64,000 nt of DNA from Flavobacterium lotistagni (GCF_011392125.1 NZ_JAAJBU010000012.1:35912-99911); one strand, 5' to 3'. Positions 46,344-57,093 are shown, numbered from the stretch's first letter. Program-made: numbers and translations. Notes: generated by a model from the sequence alone, not told the origin.

Positions 46344-46556
46344 GTATAGGTTGAAACATTAAATTCAATCCAAACTTAAGAAGTCTGTTCGAACCACGAA
46401 TTTAAAATCGTTGAAATGACGAAATACCCTTTCAATCACACGGCCTGTGAAGTTTATCGGGAAAATCTGCTCATGGTGGCAAGTGAAATCGCTGCCGGAG
46501 TTGGTTTCTTTTTCTTACCTTCGCCTTGCTAAAAAAACAACCTCAATATACTGACA

Positions 46557-48512
46557 ATGGCAGACAGCAAATGGAACAAAACCCTGAAAGAACTGGCCAA
46601 CTTGTTTTTTTTCTGGTGTTTCGGCATTGTTTTCTTCTTTCTGTTTAGGGTGATTTTCATCTTGAGTTTTCACAAACAGTTGACTTTTCCGGTTTCGGCG
46701 GGCGAATTCTTCAAGACTTTTTTGATGGGTTTCCGCTTCGATTGCACGGCAGTTTCCTATTTTATGGTGCCGGCTTTTTTGCTGTTGTTGTCGCTTTGGT
46801 ACTTTGAAAAGTTCGGCTTGATTCGCGCCGTTCGCAAGGTTTGCCAATACTTGTTCGTGATATTCTCGACGCTTATTTGCGTGGTGACCATCAATTACTT
46901 TGCAGAGTACCACAGCCAGTTCAACAACTTTTTGTTTTTGGGTTTGTATGACGACCAGAAAGCAGTGATGAAAACGGTGATGGAAGATTTTCATCCGTGG
47001 TGGAATTTGCTCGCTCTTGTTGTGGTAATAATATCTGGGATTTTGGTGTTGCGGTATTTTGAATCCAAGGATTTTATCTATCGGAAACTATCAAAGTTGC
47101 AATTCAAAGGGCATCGAACTGTAATGATTGTGGCTTCGCTACTTTTATTTGTAATGAGCATCCGCGGTTCGGTGACTGATGTGCCGGCTTTGCGCAAATG
47201 GGCAGCGGTTTCCACAGATCCTTTTCTGAACAAAACTATTATCAACCCTTATCGCTCTTTGGCTTATGCACTTGAAGATTTCAAGGAGATCAATATCCTT
47301 GAGGGCAAAAACCCTTATATGAGCGAGGCGGAATTTTTCAATATTTTTTCTAAGCCGCAAGTGAGCGATTATTTGAAGAAAACTGCTCCGGGAACAAACA
47401 ACGAAAAACCCAAACAGATTTTCTTGGTCATTATGGAAAGCTATGATTCGTGGCCGCTGATGGACCAATATGCGCCGATGGGATTATCGCCCCAACTCAG
47501 CGCGATTAAAAACCAAGGAACGCATTTTAGTTATTTTTTACCGGCTGCTTATGCTACTTTTGATTCGTTTGGCGCGATTGTAACGAATGTGCCTTATACG
47601 GGCGTGAATATCAGCAAGATTGGCGAACTCAACGAGCCTTTTATGACCTCGATGTTCATGCAGTTCAAGAAATTGGGTTATCAAACCAATATGTTTTACG
47701 GTGGTTTCGCCAGTTGGCAGAACATTGCTGAATTTACTAAATATCAAGGCGCCGACCGATTTTTCTCTGCAACCGATTTGGGCGGCGACAACAATTCAGG
47801 CACTTGGGGCGTAGAAGATGAAAAGCTCTTTGAGTTGGTGCAAGCCAAAACCAATCCGGAGCAATATTCGTTCAACGTGATTTTAACTTCGAGTTATCAT
47901 GCACCTTATACAGTGGAGGTTTATAAAAAAGGATTTCCTTATAAAAGCGAAAAAGATTTCCCCGCGGCCATGCAAAAATATTACGATGGCAGTATGACCA
48001 TGGAAGAACTCGGCCATTTGTGGTACGGCGATTACGCAATAGGAAAGTTCATGGAAAAAGCTACCCAAAAATACCCTGACGCAGTGTATGGTTTCACCGG
48101 CGATCATTACGGAAGGCGATTTTTAAACAGTAAACCTAATTTGTATGAAACTAGTTCGGTCGGTTTTATTTTGTATGGCAAAAACATTCCGATATCGGCC
48201 AACAAAACACCGGGTTCGCATATTGACATCATGCCGACTTTAATTGAAATGGTGGCGCCTAAAGGTTTTGAGTATTATAGTTTCGGCACCTCGATGTATG
48301 ATGCGCAAAAAGTGAAAAGCATGTCGTACAGCAAAATCGTGACCGCTTCAGATTTGTATTATATCCCGAAAGATGCACCGGTAGAAAAAATCGAATTGGC
48401 TACAATGAAAGCATCACAACAGCCGGCCACTCCACTCTTAAACGACTACAACAAACAAATGAGTTTGGCTTGGTATTACACCATGAAAGGAAATACCATC
48501 AAAAAGAAATAA
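46557..48512 (+). CDS. LTA-synthase-family sulfatase / phosphoglycerol transferase
   Basis: 651 residues with five N-terminal TM helices (about 15-38, 50-75, 82-100, 125-145, 160-180) and a periplasmic sulfatase-fold domain. The metal and nucleophile motifs are visible: VIMESYDSW (metal Glu), AYATFDSFG (nucleophile Thr) and GDHYGRR (metal Asp-His). Members transfer phosphoglycerol or phosphoethanolamine to envelope glycolipids and glycans. It has no lipoteichoic-acid context here, so modification of lipid A or an exopolysaccharide is likelier. Single gene. Confidence 0.87.
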   Translation: MADSKWNKTLKELANLFFFWCFGIVFFFLFRVIFILSFHKQLTFPVSAGEFFKTFLMGFRFDCTAVSYFMVPAFLLLLSLWYFEKFGLIRAVRKVCQYLFVIFSTLICVVTINYFAEYHSQFNNFLFLGLYDDQKAVMKTVMEDFHPWWNLLALVVVIISGILVLRYFESKDFIYRKLSKLQFKGHRTVMIVASLLLFVMSIRGSVTDVPALRKWAAVSTDPFLNKTIINPYRSLAYALEDFKEINILEGKNPYMSEAEFFNIFSKPQVSDYLKKTAPGTNNEKPKQIFLVIMESYDSWPLMDQYAPMGLSPQLSAIKNQGTHFSYFLPAAYATFDSFGAIVTNVPYTGVNISKIGELNEPFMTSMFMQFKKLGYQTNMFYGGFASWQNIAEFTKYQGADRFFSATDLGGDNNSGTWGVEDEKLFELVQAKTNPEQYSFNVILTSSYHAPYTVEVYKKGFPYKSEKDFPAAMQKYYDGSMTMEELGHLWYGDYAIGKFMEKATQKYPDAVYGFTGDHYGRRFLNSKPNLYETSSVGFILYGKNIPISANKTPGSHIDIMPTLIEMVAPKGFEYYSFGTSMYDAQKVKSMSYSKIVTASDLYYIPKDAPVEKIELATMKASQQPATPLLNDYNKQMSLAWYYTMKGNTIKKK

Positions 48513-48558
48513 AGACTTCCTTCTTCTGGTGCTTTTTAAACCAAAAGAATCAGCTATT

Positions 48559-48701
48559 TTCTTAAGATTAACTTAAGAATTGTATAGATAATCGGTTTTT
48601 ACTGGACTTTGTCGAAAAAATTTCTCCCTAGCAGATTTCTTAAGTTGCTTTGTCTTCGAATAAGCTTAAACCGGTTTTTGAATAACCCCAAATTATTCAA
48701 A
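48559..48701 (+). promoter_or_regulatory. Two perfect dyads upstream of the giant phosphatase-like gene
   Basis: TTCTTAAG-ATTAA-CTTAAGAA (48559-48579) and TTTGAATAA-N7-TTATTCAAA (48677-48685 with 48693-48701). The second lies 22 bp before the ATG, so it could be an operator or a leader hairpin near the ribosome binding site. No clear TAnnTTTG box was found here. Confidence 0.4.
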
Positions 48702-48723
48702 GCCTTTACTAAATTATCAAAGC

Positions 48724-51700
48724 ATGAAAAAACTGTGTTTCATCGCCGTGCTATTGCTATGGCAGATTAATTCATTTTCCCAAACCACTATTATTGCCCA
48801 AAGCACTTCGTGGAAATACCTCGATGATGGTAGCAACCAAGGTTCAACTTGGCGCGAAACCGGATTTGACGATACTTCTTGGCTATCGGGCAATGCGGAA
48901 TTGGGTTATGGCGATGGCGGTGAGGCAACGCTACTGAACAGTACTTTAAAACCGATTACTACTTATTTTAGGAAAAATTTCTCGGTAGCCAACCCCGGAT
49001 TGTATTCCGGTTTTACTTTGAAATTATTGCGCGACGATGGTGCGGTGGTTTACCTCAACGGTGTAGAAGTGGCCCGCAGCAATATGCCTACCGGAACCAT
49101 CAATAGCAATACGCTGGCCAGTGCTGAAATTAGCGGAACCAATGAAACAGCATACACCAATTACACGATCAATCCGTCGCTTTTTGTTGCTGGAAACAAT
49201 GTGCTAGCAATAGAACTTCATCAAGCCACGGCCAGTAACATCGATGCTAGTTTCAATTTAAAACTTGAGGCGACCACCGGACTTTGCGGTACTGCCATCG
49301 GACTTAACGCCACTTCGGTTACTACTACTACTGCCACTTTGAATTGGGCATCGGTGCCCAACATCCTAAATTATAGCGTTCAATACCGTCGGGTAGGAAC
49401 TACCTCTTGGACAACCGTAACCTCAACCACCAACAGCAAAGCCATTACAGGTCTTACACACAGCAGTACTTATGAATTTCAGGTAAAAGCTACTTGTTTG
49501 CTTGGCGGCGCTTATAGTGCACCAGCTACTTTTTCGACACTGGTACCGACTTGCAATGTTCCCGATGGTTTGAGTAGCTCGAATATTACACCCACTACGG
49601 CTACACTCAATTGGACAGCCGTTACCGGAGCAACTAGCTATAATATCCAATATAGAAAAACGGGCACCACTACTTGGACAACGACCACCTCAACATCTGC
49701 AAGCAAAGCCTTAACCGGACTGACCGCAGCTACAGGTTATGATTTCCAAGTACAGGCAGTTTGTTTGATTAACAGTGCCTACAGCCCGATTGCTAATTTC
49801 TCAACATTAGCCTACAGTTGCGGAACACCTACTGCTTTGAGCGCAACATCAATAACCGGAACTTCAGCCACAATATCTTGGGCTGCGGTTTCAGGAGCTA
49901 CTAGTTATAACCTCCAATACAGAATCGTGGGAACGACAGCTTGGACCACTACCACGTCGAGCACAACAAGTAAAGCCTTGACCGGATTGACTCACAGTTC
50001 GGCTTATGAATTTCAGGTACAAGCAGTATGTGTGATTACTAGTGCTTACAGTACACCAGCAACCTTCAATACTTTAATTTTGAGTTGTGGCACACCCACT
50101 TTACTGACTGTAAACTCAACTTCACTAAGTGGCGCTTCGGTGTCTTGGGCTGCAGTTTCAGGAGCCACATCGTACAAAATTCAATACAGAAAAACCGGAA
50201 CCACCACTTGGAGCAATACCACCTCAACTACTACGACCAAATCGTTAAGCAGTTTGTCTAGCGGAACTTTTTATGAGTTTCAGGTGCAAGCGGTTTGCGC
50301 TATTACAGGAAACTATAGTACGCCAATGGGTTTTAGTACTTTGTCATTAACTTGCGGAACGCCTTCGGGCTTGACTGCAACGACCATTACCACTACTGCC
50401 GCTACACTTTCGTGGAATATGCTCGTCGGCAGCGGAAGTTATAACCTCAGATACCGCAGAACCGGAACCACCAATTGGACGACGACGACTTCAGCCACCA
50501 ACAGCAAAGCCATCACAGGGTTAACCGCAGCGACAGCTTATGAATTTCAAGTACAAGGCGTTTGCGCTTTTACAGGTTCTTATAGTGCTTCGGGTAACTT
50601 TAGTACTTTGGCCATTTGCAACGCACCAACCGGATTGACTTCCAGTAACTTGAGTAGCAATTCTGTAACAGTTACCTGGAATGCCGTATCGAATGCGGTT
50701 AATTATAATATCCAATACAGACCAACCGGAACAACAACTTGGCAGACCACTTCATCAACCACCAATTCAAAATCTTTAACTGATTTGGCTGCGGCCACAA
50801 CCTACGAATTTCAAGTGCAAACCGTTTGCGGCTACAATAGTGAATTTAGTGCTTTAGCAAACTTCAGCACTTTCCCCATTTGCGAAACCCCAACAGCTCT
50901 AAATGCCGACACCATTACTTGGAATACGGCGCAACTGTCTTGGCAAGCAGTTTCTGGAGTGAATTCCTATAATGTGCAATACCGAGTGATTGGAAACAAC
51001 GATTGGTTCAATACAACCACCACCAATACAAGTATGGCTATTGAAAACCTGTCGGGCGCTACCCAATACGAATTTCAAGTGCAAGCAGTTTGTGCCACAA
51101 CCAGCCTTTACAGCGCGGCATTCAATTTTACCACACTCCCGGTTCCCACTTGTGATGTTCCGACCGGATTGACTTCTGAGAGCCAAACAACAAATACCGC
51201 CAGTTTGATTTGGCAGCCAGTAACAGGTGCTACGGGTTACAATGTCCAATACCGACCTAATGGCAATACAGATTGGATTATGACTACAGTAACATCGGCC
51301 AACGTAAACCTAAATAACTTATTATCAGCGACCAATTATGAAGTACAAGTACAAGCTTTGTGCATAATTACGAGTGCTTTCAGCGCGTCTTTCAATTTCA
51401 GGACATTGATGCCAACACCTACTTGCGAAGTGGTAAGCGGATTGTCTGTTTCTAGTATCGGAGCAGCTACGGCAACACTTTCTTGGCAGGAAGTTTCTGG
51501 TGCCAATGGTTACAATGTCCAATACAGAAAAACTGGAACAGCTTCATGGAACAGCATCATTGCCAACGGAAATTCTGTTTTCTTGAGCGGATTGTCTGAA
51601 ACCAGCAATTACGAATGTCAAGTACAAGGCATCTGCACTGTGAACAACAACTTTAGTGAATTGGTAACTTTTACTACTTTAACTTCTGGAACAGCTTTTA

Positions 51701-54700
51701 TTTTCCCGGCTTCCAGTTCTTGGAAATATTTAGACAACGGAACCGATCAAGGAACAACTTGGCCCAATAACAATTTCGATGATAGTTTATGGCCGAGTGC
51801 TAACGCTGAATTCGGTTACGGCGACGGCGACGAAACCACCGTGGTAAGCTATGGCACTGATCCGAATGCCAAATACTTAACCACTTATTTTAGAAAAACT
51901 TTCACAGTCAATAATCCAGCGGCTTATTCAACCTTTTCTTTTGATTTGGTGCGCGATGATGGTGCGGTAGTGTATCTCAATGGTACAGAAATCTATCGCA
52001 ACAATATGCCTACAGGTGTTATTGCGTTCAACACTCCAGCTGCTGTCGGAGCTAATGCTAGCGAAGAAACAGCTTGGAATTCAGTAACGATTAGTCCGTC
52101 ACAAATTTTGTCTGGCGAAAACGTGATTGCGGTGGAAATCCATCAGCAGTTTTATGATAGTTCGGACATTAGTTTCAACGGAAGATTATCCGGAACCATT
52201 CCCGGTACATGCGAAACCCCGAGTGGTTTGAATGCCAGCGCAGGATCGACTTCAGCTACCTTGAATTGGTTGGCTGCGAGCGGTGCAGTGAGCTATAATA
52301 TTCAATATCGTGCAGCTGGTTCTAGCAATTGGAACCAACTGACTTCGAGCAACAACTCTATTTTAGTTTCAAACCTAACACCGAATACCAATTATGAATT
52401 TCAAGTGCAAAGTGTTTGCTCGTTCCTGAGTGCTTATAGTGCATTGGCGACTTTTTCAACGCTTGAGCAAGGTTGTGATGCACCTGTCAACTTGAGCATC
52501 AGTACCAATAGTTCATCGTCAATTCTGCTTTCTTGGGATGCCGTTAGTGGCGCTTCAAGTTATACTGTAGAATACCAACTCGCCGGAGCCAACGCTTGGA
52601 TAATATCGACCTCAAACAGCAACTCTAAAACTATTTCAGGTTTAATTGCCTCAACCGGTTATGAATTCAGAGTAAAAACCAATTGTACTAACGCTAGCAG
52701 TCCATATAGTGCTGTGTTGGGTTATACGACCAATGCGCCCGGTGCGAATACTTTAATTGCGCCAAATGCGACTTGGAAATATCTTGACAACGGCAGCGAC
52801 CAGAATACCGTTTGGCAATCGATTACATTTGATGATTCCGCCTGGAAAACTGCTGCAGCGGAATTCGGTTATGGAGATAGCGACGAAACTACTATAGTGA
52901 ACTACGGCCCGGATGCCATTAATAAATATGTAACTACTTACTTCAGAAAATCATTCAACATCAGTAATCCGGCTGAATTTAGCGCATTGTCTTTGGGCGT
53001 GGTGCGCGATGACGGCATAGTAGTTTACCTTAACGGAACGGAAGTTTTCCGCAACAATCTTCCCACAGGAACCATAACATACAACACTTTGGCTATTGAA
53101 TCTTTAGGCGGTTCTGATGAATATACTTGGCTCACCGCTTCGATAGACCCTTCCCTTTTAGTGACTGGAACAAATGTGTTAGCCGTTGAAGTGCATCAGC
53201 AATCGGTTGCAAGTTCAGACTTGAGTTTCAATGCTAAACTTACTGCACCGAGCAGCACATCGACGCCGGTAGTGGTTCGCGGTGCTTATTTGCAAAAACT
53301 CAACTCCAACAGCATTACGATTCGTTGGAGAACCGACGTAGCCTGCAACAGCGCCGTACAATTCGGAACTACTTTGGCATACGGAAATGTAGTAACAGAC
53401 AATGCGCTAGTCACCGATCATATCGTTACGATTTCAGGGCTTACACCAAGCACAAAATATTTTTATACCATCGGAACCACTACCGAAACTTTGCAAGGCG
53501 ATACCAAAAACAATTTCATCACAGCACCAGTAACCGGAACCATTACACCGGTTAGAATTTGGGGCATCGGCGATTTCGGAAATGGAACCGACCACCAACT
53601 TAGTGTGAGAAATTCGTATATGAATTACACCGGATCAACCCCGACCAACTTATGGATTTGGCTTGGCGATGATGCCTACACCAAAGGCGAAGATCCAGAA
53701 TTCCAAAGCCGTGTGTTCGCGCAGTATCCAGATCAATTCAAGAATATGCCACTGTTTCCTACTATGGGCAATCACGACTATGCAGATGTTGGCTATTTGA
53801 GCACAGCAGCTATGAGTAACAATTTTCCTTATTTCTCGATTTTCTCTTTGCCAGAAAATGGCGAATGTGGTGGCGTGGCTTCAAATTCACCGAAGTACTA
53901 CTCTTATAATTATGCAAACATCCATTTCATTTCGTTAGACACTTATGGTGCTGAAAACACTGTTGGAAGCCCAATGCGTACTTGGCTTGAAAATGATTTG
54001 GCCGCCAATACCCAACGCTGGACCGTAGTGTATATGCATCATCCGCCCTACACTTTGGGCACACACAATTCAGACACCGAGTTAGAATTGATTCAAGTAC
54101 GCCAGAACATTGTACCTTTACTAGAAAGCTATAAAGTCGATTTGGTACTCGCCGGACATTCGCACGTGAACGAAAGAAGTTATATGATGAAAGGCCATTT
54201 GGGCAATTCAACAACGTTCAGCAATTCGATGAAAGTGAGCACGCAGACCAACAACTTTGTCAAGTCGCCGCCTTATGAGGGAACGGTGTATGCGGTTTGC
54301 GGTACTTCTGGACAAGACCCCGAAGTAGTGAATCAGCCGGGTTATCCGATGGCTGCAATGTATTTCAACAACAACACCAACAACTGTTCTTTGGTGATTG
54401 ATGTGAACGGCGATATTCTTTCTTGTAAATACTTGGCTTCGACAGGTTCGGTAGTCGATAATTTTACGATTACCAAAACTACAGACAGTGCAAAAAACAA
54501 TAATCAAGATTTGGTCGTAGTGGCAAAAGATGCCTTAGATGCAACCATTGATCAGAACCGCATCCATCTAGACTATAAGCTGGTTCAAGATGCTGATTTG
54601 AGTGCCGAATTGATCAACTTAGTGGGTGAAAAAGTCATGAACCTCAACCTACCAGCTAAGCAAACGGCTGGTATATACGATTACGAAATTCCGCTCGCCG

Positions 54701-54783
54701 GACCATTATCACAAGGTCTTTACTTCATCCGGATGATGATTAATGGCAAACCTATCGTAAAGAAAGTGTACGTAATAAAATAA
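48724..54783 (+). CDS. Giant secreted purple-acid-phosphatase-like protein with T9SS tail
   Basis: 2019 residues with a signal peptide (cleavage after INSFSQ). Order: beta module with WKYLDDGSNQG, nine FN3 domains of about 88 residues, a second module, two FN3 domains, a third module, a purple-acid-phosphatase N-domain and a metallophosphoesterase (GDFG Asp1617, GDDAY, GNHDY, MHHPPY, GHSH His1812). It ends with a type A T9SS sorting domain (about 1940-2019, ending in GKPIVKKVYVIK), so it should be exported by T9SS to the cell surface. Paralogous to the gene at 40354, which has five FN3 domains and no tail. A strong terminator follows. Confidence 0.92.
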   Translation: MKKLCFIAVLLLWQINSFSQTTIIAQSTSWKYLDDGSNQGSTWRETGFDDTSWLSGNAELGYGDGGEATLLNSTLKPITTYFRKNFSVANPGLYSGFTLKLLRDDGAVVYLNGVEVARSNMPTGTINSNTLASAEISGTNETAYTNYTINPSLFVAGNNVLAIELHQATASNIDASFNLKLEATTGLCGTAIGLNATSVTTTTATLNWASVPNILNYSVQYRRVGTTSWTTVTSTTNSKAITGLTHSSTYEFQVKATCLLGGAYSAPATFSTLVPTCNVPDGLSSSNITPTTATLNWTAVTGATSYNIQYRKTGTTTWTTTTSTSASKALTGLTAATGYDFQVQAVCLINSAYSPIANFSTLAYSCGTPTALSATSITGTSATISWAAVSGATSYNLQYRIVGTTAWTTTTSSTTSKALTGLTHSSAYEFQVQAVCVITSAYSTPATFNTLILSCGTPTLLTVNSTSLSGASVSWAAVSGATSYKIQYRKTGTTTWSNTTSTTTTKSLSSLSSGTFYEFQVQAVCAITGNYSTPMGFSTLSLTCGTPSGLTATTITTTAATLSWNMLVGSGSYNLRYRRTGTTNWTTTTSATNSKAITGLTAATAYEFQVQGVCAFTGSYSASGNFSTLAICNAPTGLTSSNLSSNSVTVTWNAVSNAVNYNIQYRPTGTTTWQTTSSTTNSKSLTDLAAATTYEFQVQTVCGYNSEFSALANFSTFPICETPTALNADTITWNTAQLSWQAVSGVNSYNVQYRVIGNNDWFNTTTTNTSMAIENLSGATQYEFQVQAVCATTSLYSAAFNFTTLPVPTCDVPTGLTSESQTTNTASLIWQPVTGATGYNVQYRPNGNTDWIMTTVTSANVNLNNLLSATNYEVQVQALCIITSAFSASFNFRTLMPTPTCEVVSGLSVSSIGAATATLSWQEVSGANGYNVQYRKTGTASWNSIIANGNSVFLSGLSETSNYECQVQGICTVNNNFSELVTFTTLTSGTAFIFPASSSWKYLDNGTDQGTTWPNNNFDDSLWPSANAEFGYGDGDETTVVSYGTDPNAKYLTTYFRKTFTVNNPAAYSTFSFDLVRDDGAVVYLNGTEIYRNNMPTGVIAFNTPAAVGANASEETAWNSVTISPSQILSGENVIAVEIHQQFYDSSDISFNGRLSGTIPGTCETPSGLNASAGSTSATLNWLAASGAVSYNIQYRAAGSSNWNQLTSSNNSILVSNLTPNTNYEFQVQSVCSFLSAYSALATFSTLEQGCDAPVNLSISTNSSSSILLSWDAVSGASSYTVEYQLAGANAWIISTSNSNSKTISGLIASTGYEFRVKTNCTNASSPYSAVLGYTTNAPGANTLIAPNATWKYLDNGSDQNTVWQSITFDDSAWKTAAAEFGYGDSDETTIVNYGPDAINKYVTTYFRKSFNISNPAEFSALSLGVVRDDGIVVYLNGTEVFRNNLPTGTITYNTLAIESLGGSDEYTWLTASIDPSLLVTGTNVLAVEVHQQSVASSDLSFNAKLTAPSSTSTPVVVRGAYLQKLNSNSITIRWRTDVACNSAVQFGTTLAYGNVVTDNALVTDHIVTISGLTPSTKYFYTIGTTTETLQGDTKNNFITAPVTGTITPVRIWGIGDFGNGTDHQLSVRNSYMNYTGSTPTNLWIWLGDDAYTKGEDPEFQSRVFAQYPDQFKNMPLFPTMGNHDYADVGYLSTAAMSNNFPYFSIFSLPENGECGGVASNSPKYYSYNYANIHFISLDTYGAENTVGSPMRTWLENDLAANTQRWTVVYMHHPPYTLGTHNSDTELELIQVRQNIVPLLESYKVDLVLAGHSHVNERSYMMKGHLGNSTTFSNSMKVSTQTNNFVKSPPYEGTVYAVCGTSGQDPEVVNQPGYPMAAMYFNNNTNNCSLVIDVNGDILSCKYLASTGSVVDNFTITKTTDSAKNNNQDLVVVAKDALDATIDQNRIHLDYKLVQDADLSAELINLVGEKVMNLNLPAKQTAGIYDYEIPLAGPLSQGLYFIRMMINGKPIVKKVYVIK

Positions 54784-54810
54784 TCCCTAAGCTTAAACCA
54801 AGCTGAAATT

Positions 54811-54852
54811 TCACTAACCCGAAACTATTGTGGACGGTTAGTGATTTTTTTT
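54811..54852 (+). terminator. Terminator of the giant phosphatase-like gene
   Basis: TCACTAACC (54811-54819) pairs with GGTTAGTGA (54836-54844), 9 bp with a 16-base loop, followed by eight T residues. It starts 27 bp after the stop codon. Confidence 0.8.
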
Positions 54853-54907
54853 ATTTCCACCCTGACGATTTGTATATTTACGGGCACAAAATTTAATTCT
54901 TCAAAAA

Positions 54908-56164
54908 ATGCAACACCTCATCGACCGCTTCATCAGTTACGTGACCATCGATACCGAATCCGATCCGAATTCAGATACTACTCCGAGTACCAAAAAACAA
55001 CTCGTGCTGGCCAATTTGCTGGTCAAAGAACTTAAAGCCATCGGCATGACCGAAGTAACCATCGATAAGAACGGTTATGTTATGGGAACACTTGAAAGCA
55101 ATCTCGATCACGAAGTACCGACCATCGGCTTTATTGCGCATTACGACACAACTCCGGACTTTACCGGACTGAATGTAAAACCCCAAATCGTTACCCATTA
55201 TGACGGTGGCGATATCGTGCTTAACGCTGAACAGAACATTGTTTTATCGCCGAGTTATTTCAAAGATTTATTGCAATATAAAGGACAAACGCTCATTACC
55301 ACCAACGGCTTAACTTTGTTGGGCGCTGATGACAAAGCCGGACTGACTGAAATCGTATCGGCTATGGAATACTTGATTAAAAACCCAGCCATCAAGCACG
55401 GGAAAATCCGAGTTGGGTTTACGCCCGATGAAGAAATTGGCCGCGGTGCCGACTTGTTTGATGTAGAAAAATTCGGAGCCGAATGGGCCTATACAATGGA
55501 TGGCAGCCAAATTGGCGAACTGGAATACGAGAATTTCAATGCTGCCGGGGCGAAGATTACCATAAAAGGGAAAAGCGTGCATCCGGGCTATGCCAAAGGA
55601 AAAATGATCAATTCGATGTTGATTGCGAACCAATTCATCAACAAATTACCTAAAGGTGAAACGCCACAGGAAACCAAAGGTTATGAAGGTTTTTTCCATG
55701 TGACGCAGCTTCAAGGCAGTATAGAGGAAACCAAACTAGAGCTCATCATCCGCGACCACGACGCCAAGAAATTCAAGAAGCGGAAAAAACGCATTGAGAA
55801 AATCACCCAAAAAATCAATAAAAAATTTGCCGACCAATTTGGCGAAGACATTGTGATTGCCGAAATAAAAGACCAGTATTACAACATGAAGGAAAAGGTT
55901 GAACCGGTGATGTTCATTGTTGATTTGGCCGAAAAAGCCATGAAAAGCCTCGGTATTAAACCCATCATCAAACCCATTCGCGGCGGAACTGACGGTTGTC
56001 GTTTGTCGTACATGGGTTTGCCTTGCCCGAATATTTTCGCCGGCGGACACAATTTCCACGGTAAATACGAATACGTTCCGGTAGAAAGTATGCAGAAAGC
56101 CGTGGAGGTCATCATCAAAATCGCAGAACTTACCGCTAGCACAGACTTTTCCAAACACAAATAA
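54908..56164 (+). CDS. pepT: Peptidase T, tripeptide aminopeptidase (M20B)
   Basis: 418 residues from ATG 54908. The M20 zinc motifs are complete: HYDTTPDF (His78, Asp80), GADDKAG (bridging Asp), [10 protein letters not shown] (catalytic and metal Glu) and the later [18 protein letters not shown] block with its C-terminal GGHNFHG histidine. It releases the N-terminal residue of tripeptides in the cytoplasm. The next gene follows after 4 bp, so they are probably co-transcribed. Confidence 0.95.
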   Translation: MQHLIDRFISYVTIDTESDPNSDTTPSTKKQLVLANLLVKELKAIGMTEVTIDKNGYVMGTLESNLDHEVPTIGFIAHYDTTPDFTGLNVKPQIVTHYDGGDIVLNAEQNIVLSPSYFKDLLQYKGQTLITTNGLTLLGADDKAGLTEIVSAMEYLIKNPAIKHGKIRVGFTPDEEIGRGADLFDVEKFGAEWAYTMDGSQIGELEYENFNAAGAKITIKGKSVHPGYAKGKMINSMLIANQFINKLPKGETPQETKGYEGFFHVTQLQGSIEETKLELIIRDHDAKKFKKRKKRIEKITQKINKKFADQFGEDIVIAEIKDQYYNMKEKVEPVMFIVDLAEKAMKSLGIKPIIKPIRGGTDGCRLSYMGLPCPNIFAGGHNFHGKYEYVPVESMQKAVEVIIKIAELTASTDFSKHK

Positions 56165-56168
56165 CACC

Positions 56169-56750
56169 ATGGAAAAGGAAACCAAAAACAGTTGGAATAA
56201 AACCAATAGCTGGGGCGATGAGCTGGAACTGCTTCGGGAAATTTTAGCTAAAACCCAACTGGTTCCCGCGACCAAATGGGGCGGCGAAGTCTATACTTTC
56301 AACGGCAAAAATGTGGTGGGCATTGGCGGTTTCAAAAACTATTTTACGATTTGGTTCTTCAACGGCGTGTTTCTGAAAGACCCGAAAAAAGTATTGGTCA
56401 ATGCACAAGAAGGTGTAACCAAAGCGCTCAGACAATGGCGTTTTACATCTAAAAATGAAATTGACGAAAAGGCCATTCTACAGTATATTGAAGAAGCGAT
56501 CGAGAATGAAAAACTCGGTAAAAAGTTAGCACCTGTGAAAAAAGAAACTATTATCTCTGACTTTTTTCAAAACCAATTGCTCGCCGATTTGGAATTAAAA
56601 AAACACTTTGAGAAACTCACCCCTGGCAAACAACGTGAATACCTTGAATATATAGATTCGGCCAAACGGGAAGAAACCAAAGTCGGGCGCATGGAAAAAA
56701 TCAAACCGATGGTACTGTTGGGTATAGGTTTGAACGACAAGTACAAATAA
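56169..56750 (+). CDS. YdeI/OmpD-associated family protein with DUF1801 domain
   Basis: 193 residues. The N-terminal 110 residues form a DUF1801-type fold (LVPATKWGGEVYTFNGKNVV, FKNYFTIWFFNGV); the C-terminal helical part ends with a YdeI/OmdA-like repeat (TPGKQREYLEYIDSAKREET and KPMVLLGIGLN). These are cytosolic proteins of unknown biochemistry, related by annotation to bacteriocin protection. Starts 4 bp after pepT and shares a terminator region with yajC. Confidence 0.8.
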   Translation: MEKETKNSWNKTNSWGDELELLREILAKTQLVPATKWGGEVYTFNGKNVVGIGGFKNYFTIWFFNGVFLKDPKKVLVNAQEGVTKALRQWRFTSKNEIDEKAILQYIEEAIENEKLGKKLAPVKKETIISDFFQNQLLADLELKKHFEKLTPGKQREYLEYIDSAKREETKVGRMEKIKPMVLLGIGLNDKYK

Positions 56751-56774
56751 TCATTTTCCCAAAATCATCATATG

Positions 56775-56809
56775 AAAAAAGCCTCAGTCAAATTGAGGCT
56801 TTCTTTTTT
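56775..56809. terminator. Bidirectional terminator between convergent genes
   Basis: GCCTCA-GTCAAAT-TGAGGC (56781-56799) is flanked by six A residues on one side and TTTCTTTTTT on the other, so it can serve the 56169 gene and yajC. Confidence 0.85.
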
Positions 56810-56820
56810 GTGCAGCGGAA

Positions 56821-57093
56821 TTATTTCTTGGCCAAAGCCGCGCTCATTTCCATCGAAATCGCCGAGCGTTCCATTTTTAGTTTGCCCGACATCGTTTCGA
56901 TTACGACCGTAGTTTCTGCTAGTTCTGCAATTTTACCGTGAATGCCGCTTTTGGTTACGATTTTATCACCTACTTTTAAATCGGCTTCGAACTGTTTTTC
57001 TTCTTTTGCGCGTTTTTGTTGCGGCCGGATCATGAAGAAATAAATGACCACAAACATCAAGATAAATGGCAGAAATTGTTGAAGTTGTTGCAT
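56821..57093 (-). CDS. yajC: Preprotein translocase subunit YajC
   Basis: 90 residues: one TM helix (FILMFVVIYFFMI, about residues 9-22), the RPQQKRAKEE stop-transfer segment, then the small beta domain GDKIVTKSGIHGKI. It binds SecDF in the inner membrane and aids Sec export. nusB lies upstream on the same strand with a 31-bp gap, so both are likely one transcript. Confidence 0.95.
   Translation of the reverse strand: MQQLQQFLPFILMFVVIYFFMIRPQQKRAKEEKQFEADLKVGDKIVTKSGIHGKIAELAETTVVIETMSGKLKMERSAISMEMSAALAKK

Noticed and set aside
46416..46532. 38-codon ORF before the LTA-synthase-like gene (MTKYPFNHTACEVY...)
   Set aside because: No recognisable features apart from a hydrophobic end, no conserved start context; length is compatible with chance.
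50990..53555. Antisense and alternate-frame ORFs in the FN3 regions
   Set aside because: They follow the repeat period of the real frame and have no domains; frame shadows.
54208..54507. Minus-strand ORF overlapping the end of the giant gene
   Set aside because: Cys/His/Arg-rich shadow of a well-supported coding frame.
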